From positions 1 through 46,777 of the forward strand of contig DAIDGS010000117.1 of NCBI GenBank assembly GCA_027459845.1: DNA of 46,777 nucleotides, in the 5' to 3' direction. The stretch comes from Vulcanimicrobiota bacterium (GTDB taxonomy: Bacteria > Vulcanimicrobiota > Vulcanimicrobiia > Vulcanimicrobiales > Vulcanimicrobiaceae). A model generated the notes under the pieces. That model made no database searches, was not told the DNA's origin, and worked only from the letters and a program-made list of their open reading frames with translations. Positions 24,636-32,125 of the stretch are shown piece after piece (position 1 is the first letter of the stretch; the number at the start of each line of letters is the position of its first letter). The position numbers were made by a program, and so were the translations under genes.

Positions 24636-25069
24636 TGTTCGCAATCGTCGACCAACCGATCGACGTCGCGGCCCTCGAAGCCGAGTTGGCGAGCCCGGCA
24701 TACGGCGCCGTGGTCAGGTTTTGCGGTGTTGTCCGCGCAACCTCGGATGCGGGCGAACCGGTCAGCGGGCTCGCCTACGAGGCCTATCGCGCACCGGCCG
24801 TCGCCGAGTTCGAACGCATCGCGTGGGAAGCCCGCGAACGGTTCGGCGACGTGCGCGTCGCGATCGTCCACCGCGTCGGCGAGCTGGCGGTCGGCGAGGT
24901 CGCGGTAGCCGTGATTGCGAGCAGCGCGCACCGCAAGGCCGCCTTTGCAGCGTGCGCCTACGCGATCGATGCGCTCAAGGCGCGCGCGCCGATTTGGAAG
25001 CTCGAGCGCTTTTGCGACGGTCGCCGGCGCTGGGTCGAGAACCCGCCGCTCCCGTCCCGCCACGCATGA
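24635..25069 (+). CDS. moaE: Molybdopterin synthase catalytic subunit MoaE
   Basis: A 144-residue catalytic subunit that transfers sulfur from MoaD to precursor Z. AVVRFCGVVRATSDAG and LAYEAYRAPAVAEFERIA are family signatures, followed by VHRVGELAVGEVAVAVIASSAHR. KARAPIWKLE near the C-terminus corresponds to the PIWKKE active-site lysine motif. The GTG at 24635 follows directly from moaD; longer upstream readings of the frame are spurious. The Cys-containing start VRFCG is a minor variant of the family's usual MGxVR/FxGxVR stretch. Confidence 0.94.
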   Translation: MFAIVDQPIDVAALEAELASPAYGAVVRFCGVVRATSDAGEPVSGLAYEAYRAPAVAEFERIAWEARERFGDVRVAIVHRVGELAVGEVAVAVIASSAHRKAAFAACAYAIDALKARAPIWKLERFCDGRRRWVENPPLPSRHA

Positions 25070-25785
25070 AACTGGACCTCTTGCGCGTCGCGGCGGCACG
25101 TAACCCGGTCGCCGTGCTGCGCTATCACGGACGCCGTCCGCGCGGCGTCACGATCGTCGCGGCACACGGATATTCATCGAGCAAGCAGAATCTCGACCCG
25201 CTCTGCGCGTTTCTCGCGATGCAGGGATTCGACGTCTTCAGCCTCGATTTTCCAGGGCACAAGCTGGGCGCCAGCGGCGGCGAGTTGCGCGGCATCGACG
25301 ACTGCATCGATGCGATGCAGGCAGTCGTCGAGCGCGCACGCGTCGACGCCGCAGCCCCGCTCTATACCCTTGGGCATAGCATGGGCGCGATGACCGCGCT
25401 CCTGGTCGCCGCGGCCGATCCGGGCATCGACGGCGTGGTCTCGATCGCGACCGGTTACGGTCGGGCCAGCGAACTCCACGCGCTGATCGCCCGGCCCGGA
25501 ACCGACTTTCGCGGTGCGTACGTCGACGGCGTCACGCTCCCGGAGTTGATGCGCGACGTCGACGCGCGCTTCGAGCGCGAGCTCGTCGGACTGACCGGCC
25601 GGCCGCAACTGTACGTGGCCGCGACGCGCGACGCGATGGTGCGGGTGAGCAGCGCACGGGCGCTCTACGAGCGCGCCCCGGAGCCGAAGCGCTTTGCCAC
25701 GATCGAGAGCGATCATACCTTTGCCGGCGATCGCGCGCGCGCCGAGGTGCTGGCGTGGCTCGACGCCATGCATCCGCGCCCGTGA
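25066..25785 (+). CDS. Alpha/beta hydrolase
   Basis: A 239-residue alpha/beta hydrolase. VAAHGYSSSKQNLDPL supplies the oxyanion region, LGHSMGAMTALL holds the nucleophilic Ser in a GHSMG elbow, and IESDHTFAGDRARAEVL supplies the catalytic His. It resembles serine hydrolases that act on acyl esters or lysophospholipids. It has no signal peptide and is probably cytosolic. The ATG overlaps the moaE stop (ATGA), and its own stop overlaps the MoeB-like gene (GTGA), so it sits inside the molybdenum-cofactor operon although no role in that pathway is known. Confidence 0.83.
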   Translation: MKLDLLRVAAARNPVAVLRYHGRRPRGVTIVAAHGYSSSKQNLDPLCAFLAMQGFDVFSLDFPGHKLGASGGELRGIDDCIDAMQAVVERARVDAAAPLYTLGHSMGAMTALLVAAADPGIDGVVSIATGYGRASELHALIARPGTDFRGAYVDGVTLPELMRDVDARFERELVGLTGRPQLYVAATRDAMVRVSSARALYERAPEPKRFATIESDHTFAGDRARAEVLAWLDAMHPRP

Positions 25786-26891
25786 GCGAGCTCACGCGCG
25801 GCGAGCTCCGCCGCTACAGCCGTCACCTGCTCATTCCGGAAGTCGGCGTGCAGGGACAGCTCCGCCTGCGCGACGCGCGTGCGCTGGTGGTCGGTGCGGG
25901 CGGACTCGGGTCGCCGGTCCTGCAATATCTCGCTGCCGCCGGTGTGGGACGGATCGGAATCGTGGATGACGACGTCGTCGACGAGACCAACCTGCAGCGG
26001 CAGACGATCTTCGGCGGCGACGACGTCGGCCGCGCCAAAGCCGAGGTCGCCGGCGAGCGGCTTCGCCGGCTCAACGGCTGGATCGGCATCGACGTCTTTC
26101 GCACCCGGCTTACCGCGGACAATGCGCGCGACCTGATACGCGCCTACGACGTCGTGGTCGACTGCTCCGACAACTTTTCGACACGCTACGCAATCAACGA
26201 CGCCGCGTACTTCGAAGGCAAGCCCGACGTCTATGCGTCGATCTATCGCTTCGAAGCGCAACTGAGCACGTTTGCGCGCGGGGCCGGGCCCTGCTATCGC
26301 TGCCTGTTCCCGGAGGCGCCCGATCCCGCCCGCGCCCCGACCTGTGCGGAGGGCGGCGTATTGGGTGCCCTCGCCGGGATTGCGGGTGCGCTGCAGGCGA
26401 GCGAAGCGCTCAAGCTGCTGCTGGGCGTTACGCCGGGGCTCCAGGGGCGCTTGCTGCTCTTCGACGCCCGCACCACGCGCCTGCGCGAGGTGCGGTTCGC
26501 GCGCGATCCGGGCTGCGATCTATGCGGGCACGACCCGCGCATCACCACGATGGTGGCCCTGGCGACGACCGACGAAGCTGCGGCCGAGGCGATCGAGCCG
26601 GCCCAACTCGAGGCCGCACTGGCGGCGGGGGCGCGGCTGCTCGACGTACGCGAGCCGCACGAGCGCCTGCTCGGAACGCTCCCAGGCGCGCTGACGATTC
26701 CGGCCAGCCAGTTGGAGGGACGCCTCGCCGAGCTCGACTCGGCCGAGCGCTACGTCGTCGCCTGTCGCGTCGGCGTGGTTTCGCGCTGGGTCGTCGATCG
26801 GCTGCGCGAGGCCGGGTTCACCCGGGTGCTGCACTTACAGGGCGGCTTGCTGGGATATGCGGCACTGCACGACGCGTTTTCGGCGTTCTGA
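25782..26891 (+). CDS. moeB: MoeB/ThiF-type adenylyltransferase with C-terminal rhodanese domain
   Basis: A 369-residue sulfur-carrier activating enzyme. LVVGAGGLGSPVLQYLAAAGVG is the ATP-binding start, VDDDVVDETNLQRQTIF and DCSDNFSTRYAIND are E1-like signatures, and two CxxC pairs (CYRC near residue 170, CDLC near 247) bind zinc. Residues about 275-369 are a rhodanese domain with active-site-type Cys in VVACRVGVVSR. It would adenylate the MoaD Gly-Gly tail and may supply sulfur through its rhodanese half. ThiF and MoeB are hard to separate by sequence; the moaD/moaE neighbours favour MoeB. The GTG start is coupled to the preceding gene. Confidence 0.88.
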   Translation: MSELTRGELRRYSRHLLIPEVGVQGQLRLRDARALVVGAGGLGSPVLQYLAAAGVGRIGIVDDDVVDETNLQRQTIFGGDDVGRAKAEVAGERLRRLNGWIGIDVFRTRLTADNARDLIRAYDVVVDCSDNFSTRYAINDAAYFEGKPDVYASIYRFEAQLSTFARGAGPCYRCLFPEAPDPARAPTCAEGGVLGALAGIAGALQASEALKLLLGVTPGLQGRLLLFDARTTRLREVRFARDPGCDLCGHDPRITTMVALATTDEAAAEAIEPAQLEAALAAGARLLDVREPHERLLGTLPGALTIPASQLEGRLAELDSAERYVVACRVGVVSRWVVDRLREAGFTRVLHLQGGLLGYAALHDAFSAF

Positions 26892-26945
26892 GTGCCGCCG
26901 GCTACGGGGTTGTCGCGACGCTTCGGTGATGCTAAGGTCGAGCGG

Positions 26946-27794
26946 ATGAAGCGCGCATTCGGTGCCACCGGTGCCGAGGTGGCGAGGATCGGGCAGGGCA
27001 CCTGGGACGTTCCCGAGCGCGGTGCCGGCGCGCGCGCTGCGCGCGATGCCGTTCGGCGCGGCATTGCGCTGGGAATGACCCACATCGATACCGCCGAGAT
27101 GTACGGCGCCGGGGCGGTGGAGACGTGGCTCGGCGAGGTGTTGCGCGGGCTTCCACGCGAGCACGTCTTCGTCACCAGTAAAGTGTTGCCGAGCCACGCG
27201 AGCTACCGCGCCACGCTCGCGGCGTGCGATCGAAGTCTACAGCGCTTGCGCCTGGAGTATCTCGACGCATATCTCCTGCACTGGCCGAGCGACGAACCGC
27301 TCGAAGAAACCATGCGCGCGTTGGAGGCGCTGGTCGTGGCCGGAAAGGTACGCTTCATCGGCGTGAGCAACTTCGACGCCGACGCCATGCGTGAAGCCCG
27401 GTCCTACTTGCGTTCGGTACCGCTGGCGTGCAATCAGGTGCTGTATCACATGTGGGAGCGCGGGATCGAACACGACCTCGTGCCGCAGGCGCGCGCCGCC
27501 GGCATCGCGATCGTCGGCTACACCCCGTTCGGCCGCCGCGCGCTTCCGCCGGCCTCGAGTCCCGCCGGTGCGGTGCTCGCGGACGTTGCCGCCGCGCACG
27601 GGGTGCCACCGCGCGCGGTCGTCTTGGCGTTCCTCACGCGCGAGCCGCACCTCTTCGCCATCCCCAAAGCGTCACGTCGCGCGCACGTCGAGGAAAACGC
27701 GTCGGCGCTCGACCTCACGCTGAGCGCGCAGGAGATCGCGGCGATCGACGCCGCCTTTCCGCGCGGGGCGCCGCGCATGCTGGCGACGCTGTGA
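26946..27794 (+). CDS. Aldo/keto reductase
   Basis: A 282-residue NAD(P)H-dependent reductase with the complete AKR catalytic tetrad: Asp48 and Tyr53 (IDTAEMYG), Lys79 (VTSKVLP) and His112 (LLHWP). Other AKR marks are VGYTPFG and the coenzyme-binding FAIPKASRRAHVEENASAL. It is likely to reduce small aldehydes or ketones, with the substrate unknown. The ATG at 26946 is preferred over a GTG at 26892, which lengthens the protein by 18 residues. It is 54 bases after the MoeB gene and overlaps the queG start (GTGA). Confidence 0.88.
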   Translation: MKRAFGATGAEVARIGQGTWDVPERGAGARAARDAVRRGIALGMTHIDTAEMYGAGAVETWLGEVLRGLPREHVFVTSKVLPSHASYRATLAACDRSLQRLRLEYLDAYLLHWPSDEPLEETMRALEALVVAGKVRFIGVSNFDADAMREARSYLRSVPLACNQVLYHMWERGIEHDLVPQARAAGIAIVGYTPFGRRALPPASSPAGAVLADVAAAHGVPPRAVVLAFLTREPHLFAIPKASRRAHVEENASALDLTLSAQEIAAIDAAFPRGAPRMLATL

Positions 27795-28981
27795 TTGCGG
27801 TCCTGCCCGCACGGCGCGACGACCCGCGCGCGCTCAAACGCGTGGCGCTCGAAACCGCGCTGGCCGCCGGTGCCGGCGCGGTGCGGATCGCGGCGGCGTA
27901 CCCCGACGTGCAGGCGCGCCGGGCGATGCGGAACGCGTTCGCGCGTGGCGACCACGCCACGTGGGGTTTCGACGAGGCCTACGCGCGCCGTGCCAGCGAT
28001 CCCGCCCACCTCATTGCGAAGGCGCGCAGCATCGTGTGCGTTGCACTGCCGTACGCCACCCGCGCGCCCGCGCGCACGTCATGGTGCGGCACGGTCTCGA
28101 ACTATGCGTGGTCGGAGGATTACCATCGCCGGCTACGGCGCCTGCTCGAACGCGTCGCCGACGCGCTCGATACGGCGGCCGGTGCCAAGGTTACCGCCAT
28201 CGCCTGCGACACGCAGCCGTTGGCCGAACGTGCCTTTGCCGCGCGCGCCGGCTTGGCATGGATCGGCAAGCATACCAATGCGATCGTCCCCACGTTGGGC
28301 TCGTTCGTCTTTCTCGGCGAGGTCGTGACGACGTTGGCGCTCCCGCCCGATCCGCCGTTGGCGACCTCGTGCGGCGCATGCACGCGCTGCGTCGACGTAT
28401 GCCCGACGGGCGCGTTGCGCGGCGACTATACCATCGATGCGACGCGTTGCATCTCGGATCTCACGCAACGTACCGACGGGATTCCGCCGGCGCTGCGCCC
28501 GCTGATCGGCACCTGGGTGTGGGGTTGCGACCTCTGCCAGCAGGCGTGCCCGCCGACCCAGCGCGCCGGTACCGGCGGCGACGCGACCAGCGCGCCGGTC
28601 GAGGCCGGAGTTGCCGCACCCGACTTGATCGCGATGCTGCGCCTGCGCCACGGCACCTTCAAGCGGCGCTTCAAGCGGACGGCGATGGGTTGGCGCGGAG
28701 CGGCGGTGCTGCGCCGCAACGCCGCCGTCGCGCTTGGGAACACGCTGGATCGCGCGGCGGTTCCCGCGCTGAGCGAACGCTTGGGAGACGATCCGCATCC
28801 GATGGTGCGCGGCCACGTCGCCTGGGCGCTCGGCCGGATCGCCTCGCCGCCGGCGCGGGCAGCGTTGCGCGCCGCTCTCGATTGCGAATCCGCCCCATCC
28901 GTGCGCGAAGAAATCGCGCGCGCGTTACGCGCCTGCGACGCGCCGACGGTGCCGGACGACCAAGACGCGGTGCACGCATGA
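27791..28981 (+). CDS. queG: Epoxyqueuosine reductase QueG
   Basis: A 396-residue cobalamin and iron-sulfur enzyme reducing epoxyqueuosine in tRNA to queuosine. An N-terminal reductase part contains AGLAWIGKHTNAIVP and SFVFLGEV. Two [4Fe-4S] sites follow: CGACTRCVDVCP (Cys194, 197, 200, 204) and WGCDLCQQACP (Cys246, 249, 253). The C-terminal part has HEAT-like helices (MVRGHVAWALGRIA). The GTG start at 27791 overlaps the aldo/keto reductase stop; the longer upstream reading is a shadow. The stop overlaps the moaA ATG (ATGA). Other queuosine genes are not in the window. Confidence 0.93.
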   Translation: MIAVLPARRDDPRALKRVALETALAAGAGAVRIAAAYPDVQARRAMRNAFARGDHATWGFDEAYARRASDPAHLIAKARSIVCVALPYATRAPARTSWCGTVSNYAWSEDYHRRLRRLLERVADALDTAAGAKVTAIACDTQPLAERAFAARAGLAWIGKHTNAIVPTLGSFVFLGEVVTTLALPPDPPLATSCGACTRCVDVCPTGALRGDYTIDATRCISDLTQRTDGIPPALRPLIGTWVWGCDLCQQACPPTQRAGTGGDATSAPVEAGVAAPDLIAMLRLRHGTFKRRFKRTAMGWRGAAVLRRNAAVALGNTLDRAAVPALSERLGDDPHPMVRGHVAWALGRIASPPARAALRAALDCESAPSVREEIARALRACDAPTVPDDQDAVHA

Positions 28982-29994
28982 CCGCGACGCCGATCGACCT
29001 CATCGGCGGCGCGCTGACCGACGGATTTCGCCGTGCCATCACCTATCTTCGCGTCTCCGTCACCGACAAGTGCAACCTGCGCTGCGTGTACTGCATGCCG
29101 GAGGAGGGTCTCGAGTGGTTGCGGCGGGACGACATCCTCACCTACGAAGAGATTGCGGCCGTGGTCCGCGCGGCGGCCGGCTGCGGCGTGCGCGCCGTGC
29201 GGCTGACCGGAGGCGAGCCGCTGCTGCGCCGCGAGCTTCCGCAGCTGGTCGCGTCGATCGCGGCCATCGACGGGATCGAGGATATCGCGCTTTCGACCAA
29301 CGGTCTGCTGCTCGAATCGGCCGCACCGGCGCTGGCGCGCGCCGGGCTGCGCCGCGTAAACGTCTCGCTGGATACGCTGCGGCCGGATCGCTTCGTCCGC
29401 ATCGCGCGCCGCGCCGGGCTCGAGCAGGTGTTACGCGGCATCGACGCGGCGCTGGCCTGCGGTTTGAATCCGGTCAAGATCAACTGCGTGGTGCTGCGTG
29501 GAGAAAACGACGACGAAATCGTCGACTTCGCCGAGTTCGCGCGGCGGCGGCGCGTCTTCGTGCGATTCATCGAGGCCATGCCGGTGCACGCGTTCGCACG
29601 AGAACAGCAAGAGCGGTATCTGAGCGCGGACGAAGTGCTGGCGCGGATCGCGGCACACGGCGCGCTGCTACCGGTCGATGGTCCCGGCGGCAACGGACCG
29701 GCCCGCTACTACGCCTTCGCCGACGGTCACGGTGCGATCGGCACGATCAGCCCGCTCTCGCACGAGTACTGCGAGCGCTGCAATCGCGTCCGGTTGGGGG
29801 CCGACGGCCGGCTCCAGCTCTGCCTCTTCGGGGATCACGCGATCGATCTGCGCGGCCCGCTGCGCGCCGGAGCCTCGACCGAGGACCTGGCCGAGCTGCT
29901 GCGCGCGGCGATGCTGATCAAGCCCGAGCGGCACCACCTGCGCCTGGGCGAGCCGGCCGCGCGGATGCGGGCCCTCTCGGAAATCGGCGGCTGA
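28978..29994 (+). CDS. moaA: GTP 3',8-cyclase MoaA
   Basis: A 338-residue radical SAM enzyme for the first step of molybdenum-cofactor synthesis, GTP to (8S)-3',8-cyclo-7,8-dihydroguanosine 5'-triphosphate. The N-terminal cluster is KCNLRCVYCMP (Cys32, 36, 39), the SAM-binding LTGGEP follows, and the C-terminal cluster region is EYCERCNRVRLGADGRLQLC. It ends in SEIGG, the MoaA Gly-Gly tail. The ATG at 28978 overlaps queG. Together with moaD, moaE and moeB the window encodes half of the pathway; moaC, moaB/mog, moeA and mobA are not here. Confidence 0.97.
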   Translation: MTATPIDLIGGALTDGFRRAITYLRVSVTDKCNLRCVYCMPEEGLEWLRRDDILTYEEIAAVVRAAAGCGVRAVRLTGGEPLLRRELPQLVASIAAIDGIEDIALSTNGLLLESAAPALARAGLRRVNVSLDTLRPDRFVRIARRAGLEQVLRGIDAALACGLNPVKINCVVLRGENDDEIVDFAEFARRRRVFVRFIEAMPVHAFAREQQERYLSADEVLARIAAHGALLPVDGPGGNGPARYYAFADGHGAIGTISPLSHEYCERCNRVRLGADGRLQLCLFGDHAIDLRGPLRAGASTEDLAELLRAAMLIKPERHHLRLGEPAARMRALSEIGG

Positions 29995-30054
29995 GCGTCA
30001 CGCTTCCGGGAAGTCGCGCGTTGCAGGCATAAGAAGCCGGCAAGGAGCCGCGGC

Positions 30055-30585
30055 ATGGATCAAGTCTTCGGGCGTTCCGAGGCGTCGGCGACCGCCCAGG
30101 CGCGGATCGAGTGGTTGGTTCGCGAGTATCAGGTTAAGCTTGCGCGCTACCTGCGGCGCATGGTCGGCGACGCCGAGGCGGCGCTCGATCTCACGCAGGA
30201 GGTGTTCCTGGCGGCCTTCCGGATGCTGCGCGACGATCCCGCCCGGGAACTGACCGGAGGGTGGCTCTTTCGGGCGGCGACCAATGCGGCGATCTCGTAC
30301 CTGCGGCGCCGCCGGATCGTGCGGATGGTGCCGCTGGAGCGGGAGTTCGATCGGGCGACGTGGCGCATCGACGAGCGCAGCGCGGCATCGGTCGATTTGC
30401 AGGCGGCGCTACGGCGACTGGCGCCCGAGCAGGCGGCCGCGGTGTTGCTGACCAGCTATGCCGGGTATTCGTCGCAGGAAGCCGCCGAGATGCTTGGGAC
30501 GAGCGCCGACGCGGTCCGTCAACGGGTCTGCCGAGCGATGCGGGTGCTGCGCGCGGCCATGAGCGAGAAAGCTGAAGAAGGATGA
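30055..30585 (+). CDS. ECF-family RNA polymerase sigma factor
   Basis: A 176-residue sigma factor with only regions 2 and 4. Region 2 spans about residues 24-90 (DAEAALDLTQEVFLAAFRML, then GWLFRAATNAAISYLRRRR). Region 4 spans about 115-170 (LRRLAPEQAAAVLLTSYAGYSSQEAAEMLGTSADAVRQRVCRAMRVLR). AAGGAG at 30042-30047, seven bases before the ATG, fixes the start. Its stop overlaps the anti-sigma gene (ATGATG), the usual arrangement for an ECF factor and its regulator. The signal and target genes are not visible, and autoregulation is likely. Confidence 0.93.
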   Translation: MDQVFGRSEASATAQARIEWLVREYQVKLARYLRRMVGDAEAALDLTQEVFLAAFRMLRDDPARELTGGWLFRAATNAAISYLRRRRIVRMVPLEREFDRATWRIDERSAASVDLQAALRRLAPEQAAAVLLTSYAGYSSQEAAEMLGTSADAVRQRVCRAMRVLRAAMSEKAEEG

Positions 30586-31559
30586 TGACGCAGATCGATT
30601 GCGAGCGGGCCGAGGTTCTGGCCGGGGCGATTGCCCTCAACGAAGCCGACGACGCTGAACGGAGCCGGTATCGCGCGCACCTCTCGCGCTGTGCCGCCTG
30701 CGTGAGCAGTCTCGGCGGCGAGCGTGCCATCGAGGCGACCATGCAGGCGGTTGCGCGCGCGCGCGACGCGGAGAGTTGGCAGCCGGAGCTGGTGCGGCCG
30801 TGGCAGGCACGCCGAGCGCGGACGTGGACCTGGGCGCCGCTGGCGCTGGTCGGCGCGCTGAGCGTGGTGGTCATCGGTCTCTGGGTGGTTCATCCGGCGC
30901 CGCACGTTGCCGGTGCCGCGCGCGTCGCGCGCACGACGACCACGCGGACGGGCGTGACGCAACGGCCGGCGGTGCGGGTCGCGGTCGCGCGACCCCCGCA
31001 GCACGCCGTGCCGATCGTGCCGCACGTGGCGCCGCTGCGCGTGGCGCATCACGTGGTCGACCTTCGCGTGACGACGCGCGCCATCGCTCGGCCGGCCGCG
31101 CCGGTGGTACGACGTCGCGAGCCGGCACCGCTTATCGTCGCGATGGCCCCCGACCGTCGCGACGAAGCCTCGCTGGGTGCGATGCGCACGACGCGTAGTG
31201 CGATTCCGGCGTACCACCACCAGGCCGAATCGATCGCGCTGGTGCCGCGTGCGATCGTGATTCGCGACGTGGGACCGTTGCGCGGACATGGCGTGCGCCC
31301 GGACCCCCCGCTGATCGCCGCAGCGCAGCTGCGCAACGAGGGGCTAGCCGCCGCAACGACCGTCTACGAGGTGAGTGTCGATGCTCGCGGCGTGCCCACG
31401 CACTGTACGATCACGAAGTCGTCGGGCATCCTCGCGATCGACGATGCCGTCTGCGCCGCGGCGATGGCGGCACGCTTTCATCCCCGCACGGTCAACGGTA
31501 CCGCAATCGCGAGTCGCTATCGCGACGCGTTCGTGTTCTTGGCACCAGGCGGATCCTAG
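30582..31559 (+). CDS. Zinc-finger anti-sigma factor fused to TonB C-terminal domain
   Basis: A 325-residue single-pass protein. The N-terminal HLSRCAAC (His33, Cys37, Cys40) is the zinc-binding anti-sigma (ZAS) motif. A membrane helix spans about residues 83-104. A long Pro/Arg/Val-rich linker follows, and residues about 240-322 look like a TonB C-terminal domain (TVYEVSVDARGVPTHCTIT, then SGILAIDDAVCAAAMAARFHP, then the final AFVFL strand). It probably holds the sigma factor at the membrane while the periplasmic TonB-like end contacts an envelope partner. The ATGATG start gives two equivalent initiation points (30582 or 30585). Confidence 0.8.
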   Translation: MMTQIDCERAEVLAGAIALNEADDAERSRYRAHLSRCAACVSSLGGERAIEATMQAVARARDAESWQPELVRPWQARRARTWTWAPLALVGALSVVVIGLWVVHPAPHVAGAARVARTTTTRTGVTQRPAVRVAVARPPQHAVPIVPHVAPLRVAHHVVDLRVTTRAIARPAAPVVRRREPAPLIVAMAPDRRDEASLGAMRTTRSAIPAYHHQAESIALVPRAIVIRDVGPLRGHGVRPDPPLIAAAQLRNEGLAAATTVYEVSVDARGVPTHCTITKSSGILAIDDAVCAAAMAARFHPRTVNGTAIASRYRDAFVFLAPGGS

Positions 31560-31575
31560 GCGGCGCGGCGCGCGG

Positions 31576-32070
31576 TCAGTCGACCGATTTTCGAAAGAAC
31601 GCGAGCATCTTGCCGGGTTCGGGCATGATGCGAAACTCTTCGAACCCCCAACGGCGCGCCTGTTGGAGCCCGCGTGCGTTGGTCATCGGAATGCAGAACG
31701 TCAGCGTCTTGACGTTGCGCTTGAGCGCCAAACGCTGCACCTCGGTGACGAGTTCGTTACCGACTTCGGGTGGCGCACCGGGACGCGTGCGGAGATTCTC
31801 CATCATAGCGACGTCCATGCCGTTGGCGGCCTCCGGATCGTCGTAACCCAGCGGTAGGCGAAAGACCAGCGCGACCATGCCGAGCAGTCCGCTTGCGTCC
31901 TCGGCGATCAGGATCACGCGCCGCCCGGCGCGCTGCTCCGAGAGCCATTTGACGATGCGCTGGTTCCAGGTCTCCTTGTTCGGTGGCGGGCCGCCGACGA
32001 CGCCGTCCTTGACCAGTCGCTCGAGGTCACTCGCCTGCGCGAACCGTATGAAGATCTTGCGATCGGCCAC
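31576..32070 (-). CDS. GNAT-like N-acetyltransferase
   Basis: A 164-residue acyltransferase-like protein. IFIRFAQASDLERL is the standard GNAT first strand and helix. VILIAEDASGLLGMVALVFR is the central strand pair, EVGNELVTEVQRLALKRNVKTLTF aligns with the acetyl-CoA-binding helix and strand, and NARGLQQARRWGFEEFRIMP is the C-terminal part. The acetyl-CoA loop (normally Q/RxxGxG/A) is replaced by APPEVGNE, so activity is likely but not proven. The start is GTG at 32070. It is divergent from the photolyase (55-base gap). Confidence 0.7.
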   Translation of the reverse strand: MADRKIFIRFAQASDLERLVKDGVVGGPPPNKETWNQRIVKWLSEQRAGRRVILIAEDASGLLGMVALVFRLPLGYDDPEAANGMDVAMMENLRTRPGAPPEVGNELVTEVQRLALKRNVKTLTFCIPMTNARGLQQARRWGFEEFRIMPEPGKMLAFFRKSVD

Positions 32071-32125
32071 AGGCGTGGAAATGCGCGCTCCGGGATAACC
32101 TCACCTTTCGGCAGAATCGCCGCTC

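Noticed and set aside
30003-30013. Palindrome CTTCC-G-GGAAG ahead of the ECF sigma gene
   Set aside because: Short, and such palindromes are frequent at this GC content. No ECF-type -35/-10 pair with proper spacing was found.
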